This document shows positions 6,921 through 9,417 of a DNA stretch of 9,417 bases, one piece after another. Each line of letters starts with the position of its first letter. The stretch's first letter is position 1. The DNA comes from Planctomycetaceae bacterium. GTDB taxonomy: Bacteria > Planctomycetota > Planctomycetia > Pirellulales > UBA1268. The notes under the pieces are model-generated. The model worked only from the letters and a program-made list of their open reading frames with translations. It was not told where the DNA came from and ran no database searches. The DNA lies in contig SXWC01000052.1 in the NCBI GenBank assembly GCA_005789975.1, positions 1 to 9,417 on the forward strand, given 5' to 3'. The translations under genes were made by a program, and so were the position numbers.

Positions 6921-8117
6921 CTACCCGCCCGCGGCGAGCGTGCGCCGGCCCAGGGAGTCGGCGGCCGCGATGGCCGCCACAACGGCGGCGGCATCGACCG
7001 GAAACGGCATGTTGTGGATCGTCTCTCCCGCCACCGTCGCCCGCTGGGCGATCGCGCGGACCGCCGCGTTGGCCGCCGCGTGAGGCTCGTCCGGCAGGCC
7101 GAGTTGGGCCAGTGTCACGGGCAGTCCCGTGCGGACGAAGAAGGAGGCCACCCGTTCGGCCTCCGCCGCGCGGGCCGCCTGGGATGCGCTGTCGGCCTCC
7201 GCCTGCTGCTCGAGGGCCAGCTGCACGAGCGTGCCAAAGGCGACCTTTTCGCCATGGAGCATGCCGTGCATCACCGGCACCACGGTGAGGCCGTTGTGGA
7301 TGGCGTGCGCCGCGGCGAGGCCGGCCGATTCGAATCCCAGGCCCGAGAGCAGCGTCGCGGCCTCGACCACCTGCTCGAGTGCGTCGTCGGCGGCGTGTCG
7401 GCGGCAGGCCTCGAGCGCCGCCACGCCGTGCTCGAGCACCACGTCGCGGCACAGCCGCGCCATCTCCAGGGCCGCCAGCGTGGAGCGGCCGCCGCGCATG
7501 TTCGGCTTCGCCGCGGCGACGGCCGCGCGGGCCTCGTAGAAGGTGCTCATGGCGTCGCCGATGCCGGCAGCCAGAAAGCGGGAAGGGCCGGCGGCGATCA
7601 CCTCGGTATCGACGAGGACGAGATCGGGCGAGCGCCGGTGGATTTCAAGGCCCTCGACCGCGCCCGCCTCCGGCCCCTCGTCGACATAGACGACCGAGAG
7701 CGCGCTTGTGGGCGCGTCGGTCGAACAGACGGTGGGACACGACACGAAGGGCCGCCGGTCCGCGGCGGCCGCCGCCCGGGCGGCGTCGAGTGTTTTTCCG
7801 CCACCGGCCCCGACGATCACCGCGGCGTCGAATGATCGGGCCTCGCGGGCAAGCGCCGCGATTTCGCGGCGGCTCGATTCACCACCGAACGCACGGACGC
7901 GGTGCTGCCAGCCGGCCGCCGTAAATGCCGCCGCCCACGTCGGGGCGAGTCTGGAGATGGCGGCGTTGCCGGCGACGACCAGCACCGGGCCCGACAGCCC
8001 GACCGCCCGCATTTCGTCGGCCAACCGGAGGGTCGCGCCCGGGCCCTGGACATACCGCAGGGGCGAGCAGAACACGAGTGGTGGCGGCCCGGGAGGAGGC
8101 TCTCGCGTGGATGACAC
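6921..8117 (-). CDS. gldA: Glycerol dehydrogenase (NAD+, zinc-dependent)
   Basis: A 398-residue cytoplasmic enzyme of the iron-containing/polyol dehydrogenase superfamily that oxidises glycerol to dihydroxyacetone with NAD+. It matches E. coli GldA closely in memory along its length: RYVQGPGATL near the start, AFGGESSRREI (76-86), the NAD-binding GAGGGKTLD (103-111), STDAPTSALSVVY (132-144), FLAAGIGDA (181-189), FESAGLAAAHAIHNGL (262-277), HGEKVAFGTLVQL (288-300) and GETIHNMP (364-371). The three metal ligands of the family are present as Asp188, His271 and His288. The N-terminus is some 10-15 residues longer than usual (TREPPPGPPP). GTG 8117 is the only credible start: it lies one base after the stop of the upstream gene (TGA-C-GTG), and the next Met would remove the conserved first strand. 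That position implies translational coupling with the EF-hand gene. A 3-dehydroquinate or glycerol-1-phosphate dehydrogenase is less likely given the motif match. Confidence 0.95.
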   Translation of the reverse strand: MSSTREPPPGPPPLVFCSPLRYVQGPGATLRLADEMRAVGLSGPVLVVAGNAAISRLAPTWAAAFTAAGWQHRVRAFGGESSRREIAALAREARSFDAAVIVGAGGGKTLDAARAAAAADRRPFVSCPTVCSTDAPTSALSVVYVDEGPEAGAVEGLEIHRRSPDLVLVDTEVIAAGPSRFLAAGIGDAMSTFYEARAAVAAAKPNMRGGRSTLAALEMARLCRDVVLEHGVAALEACRRHAADDALEQVVEAATLLSGLGFESAGLAAAHAIHNGLTVVPVMHGMLHGEKVAFGTLVQLALEQQAEADSASQAARAAEAERVASFFVRTGLPVTLAQLGLPDEPHAAANAAVRAIAQRATVAGETIHNMPFPVDAAAVVAAIAAADSLGRRTLAAGG

Positions 8118-8118
8118 G

Positions 8119-8901
8119 TCAGAACCCGCCGATCTCGTCGGCGTTGATCCGCGGTGTGCCGGGCATGAGGGGCACCGGGCTTTCCGGCCGTCCGAGCGGA
8201 GCGGGCAAGGGGCTTTGGGAGCGAGGCAGCCGGCCCGGACGGGCCGTCGGTAGCAGGCCGCCACGGAAGCCGCCGCGACCATCGGGCGACGTCGCCGTGG
8301 TGCGGCCGGATGCGTTCCTGCCGGTGGAGCGGCTTCTCTGGGGGTCGGATTCGGGCTTGAGCGCCCCGTAGCCCGGCCGGGCCGCAGGGGCACCGGCGCG
8401 AACGCCACCCATGGTGGCACCGGTCGGCCTCGGTGCGGTCGTCCGCTGTTCGGGAGCCCGCTGTTCGGGAGCCCGCGTGCCGGGGGGTGCCGCCCGATTC
8501 TTCCGCCCCGGTGGCGGTGCCGCCGGGGCAGCTGCCTCGATGGGCGGCTTTTCGTCAGCCTCGATCACCCGTGGCCGCCCCGTGAGCGGATCGATCGACG
8601 CGTTCATCTGCGTCTCCAGCCGGCTGCGGCGCATCCGCGCGCGGGCGACGGCCGCTTCGGACTCGTCGATCGTGCCATTCCCGTCGGCGTCCCATTTCCG
8701 CACCAACTCCTCGCGGGTCATGCCCGAGGGAGCCAGGTCGTCGTCTCCGGCTTGGCGAAGGCCACCCGTCGGATCGATGTCGAGCGGAGCCTGCGCCGAA
8801 GCCGGGAGCGTCGCGGCCGCGATCAGAATCACCAGGGTGGCCGGGCCCACGAGCGGCCACGAGGCTCCGTGTCGCCGGCGATCGGCTTGGGCACTGGGCA
8901 T
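8119..8901 (-). CDS. Secreted protein with one EF-hand and a disordered Pro/Arg/Gly-rich tail
   Basis: A 260-residue protein with a signal peptide (SWPLVGPATLVILIAAATLPASAQA, cleavage near residue 38). Residues 71-82, DADGNGTIDESE, are a canonical EF-hand loop with Asp/Asp/Asn/Thr/Asp/Glu at positions 1, 3, 5, 7, 9 and 12, preceded by the helix MTREELVRKW and followed by AAVARARMRRSRLE; it should bind calcium. No second loop is seen, although EF-hands normally work in pairs. Residues about 118-260 are low-complexity, rich in Pro, Arg, Gly, Ala and Ser, and probably disordered, including RAPEQRAPEQR. I chose ATG 8901 because it leads straight into the signal peptide; GTG 8916 is an alternative five codons upstream, and neither has a strong ribosome site. 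It lies 38 bases after the ABC ATPase gene and its stop is one base before the gldA start, so it is probably mid-operon. Partner and role unknown. Confidence 0.8.
   Translation of the reverse strand: MPSAQADRRRHGASWPLVGPATLVILIAAATLPASAQAPLDIDPTGGLRQAGDDDLAPSGMTREELVRKWDADGNGTIDESEAAVARARMRRSRLETQMNASIDPLTGRPRVIEADEKPPIEAAAPAAPPPGRKNRAAPPGTRAPEQRAPEQRTTAPRPTGATMGGVRAGAPAARPGYGALKPESDPQRSRSTGRNASGRTTATSPDGRGGFRGGLLPTARPGRLPRSQSPLPAPLGRPESPVPLMPGTPRINADEIGGF
8443..8476 (-). repeat. 15-base tandem repeat in the EF-hand gene tail
   Basis: The unit CGCTGTTCGGGAGCC occurs twice without change (8444-8473), with partial matching bases at both ends, and encodes RAPEQ twice on the minus strand (RAPEQRAPEQR). 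The period is a multiple of three, so copy-number change would keep the frame. Confidence 0.8.
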
Positions 8902-8939
8902 GCGACGATGCTTCACGAGGTTTGGGAGGCCGGGGATCT

Positions 8940-9417
8940 TCAGTCTATCGTGCGCCCGGGCCCCGGTGCCAGCGACAGGAGCATGCGGTGGGCTGCTGCG
9001 GCGGAGTCGCCACCGGCCCGCTCCCACTCCCGCGTGGCGACATGGCAATGCACGACGTGGTCGCCCACCTGGGACGGCGGCGGATCGACCGTGCGGCAGA
9101 CACTTTCGGCGAGCGGGCAGCGGGTGTGAAAGCGGCAGCCCGCAGGAGGCCGCGCGGGGCTCGGCACGTCGCCTGGCAGCACGATGCGGCTGCGCCGCTT
9201 CGACAGATCGACCGAGGGCACCGCGGAGAACAGCGCGATCGTGTAGGGGTGCAGCGGCTCGAGCCTCAGCGTGGCGGCCGGCGCCCGCTCGACGATCCGT
9301 CCGAGATACATGACCGCCACCTCGTCCGCCACGTATTCCACGGCCGAGAGGTCGTGGGAGATGAAGAGGTAGGTCAGCCCGAGCTGCTCGCGGAGGTCCA
9401 CGAGCAGGTTCAGCACC
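8940..9417 (-). CDS. Oligopeptide/dipeptide ABC transporter ATP-binding protein, C-terminal part (5' partial)
   Basis: The 3' end of an OppF/DppF-type ATPase that powers peptide import from the cytoplasmic face of the membrane; about half the gene lies right of the window. The visible 158 residues start inside the nucleotide-binding domain just after the Walker B/D-loop region ([20 protein letters not shown]). Seen here are the H-loop SHD (His21 of the fragment), the strand [11 protein letters not shown], and the family-specific C-terminal extension with LHPYT (55-59) and Cys94, Cys100, Cys107 and Cys124 (GCRFHTRCP...C...HCH). In characterised peptide transporters of this group such cysteines can hold an iron-sulfur cluster. 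The Walker A, Q-loop and signature are off the window. OppF/DppF fits better than OppD by the [11 protein letters not shown] form, but the symbol is left open. It is followed after 38 bases by the EF-hand gene on the same strand. Confidence 0.93.
   Translation of the reverse strand, partial: VLNLLVDLREQLGLTYLFISHDLSAVEYVADEVAVMYLGRIVERAPAATLRLEPLHPYTIALFSAVPSVDLSKRRSRIVLPGDVPSPARPPAGCRFHTRCPLAESVCRTVDPPPSQVGDHVVHCHVATREWERAGGDSAAAAHRMLLSLAPGPGRTID

Noticed and set aside
6849..7835. 328-residue plus-strand open frame
   Set aside because: Antisense to gldA, whose conserved motifs are unambiguous.
8118..8420. N-terminal extension of the glycerol dehydrogenase up to an ATG at 8420
   Set aside because: The extra 101 residues are Arg/Pro/Cys-rich, match nothing in the family, and overlap the EF-hand gene in another frame.
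1..9417. tRNA, rRNA, CRISPR array, IS element, prophage or toxin-antitoxin genes
   Set aside because: No cloverleaf-like segment, regularly spaced repeat, transposase/integrase motif or small paired toxin-antitoxin frames were seen on either strand.

Overview
The window is GC-rich (by eye around 70%), fully coding-dense bacterial chromosome with seven protein genes and no RNA gene, IS element, CRISPR array or phage-like gene that I can see. The best guess for the host is a member of the Planctomycetota. This rests on the style of the proteins: secreted proteins of unknown function, a secreted PDZ protein with a family-like C-terminal extension, a single EF-hand secreted protein with a Pro/Arg/Gly-rich tail, and a two-domain SnoaL-type secreted protein. 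It is an inference, as no ribosomal or other marker gene is present.

Layout. 3-938 (+) is the 3' part of a probable secreted SnoaL/NTF2-like protein whose start lies left of the window. It is followed within 11 bases by 950-1873 (+), a complete bile acid:sodium symporter (BASS) family membrane transporter; the two probably share a transcript. Convergent to them, with a 15-base gap, is 1889-2986 (-), a secreted protein of unknown function. A 321-base divergent spacer (2987-3307) separates it from 3308-4180 (+), a secreted PDZ-domain protein. This spacer holds the only notable non-coding structure: a CTGGCG dyad with a third distant copy.

From 4230 to the right edge all genes lie on the minus strand. 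In transcription order they are: the 3' end of an OppF/DppF-type peptide ABC transporter ATPase (8940 to beyond 9417); a secreted single EF-hand protein (8119-8901); a glycerol dehydrogenase, gldA (6921-8117), whose GTG start is one base after the EF-hand stop codon; and, after 111 bases, a large 859-residue protein (4230-6809). The last has a signal peptide, a TPM-like extracytoplasmic domain, one transmembrane helix and about 590 residues of almost purely helical, coiled-coil-like sequence.

How they work together. There is no obvious single pathway. The BASS carrier and the peptide ABC ATPase are uptake functions, and GldA oxidises glycerol to dihydroxyacetone with NAD+. The EF-hand, PDZ, TPM-coiled-coil and unknown secreted proteins act at or outside the cytoplasmic membrane. 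The most unusual element is the TPM-TM-coiled-coil protein, which has an EzrA-like appearance in its cytoplasmic part. I see no convincing new multi-gene defence or mobile system here.
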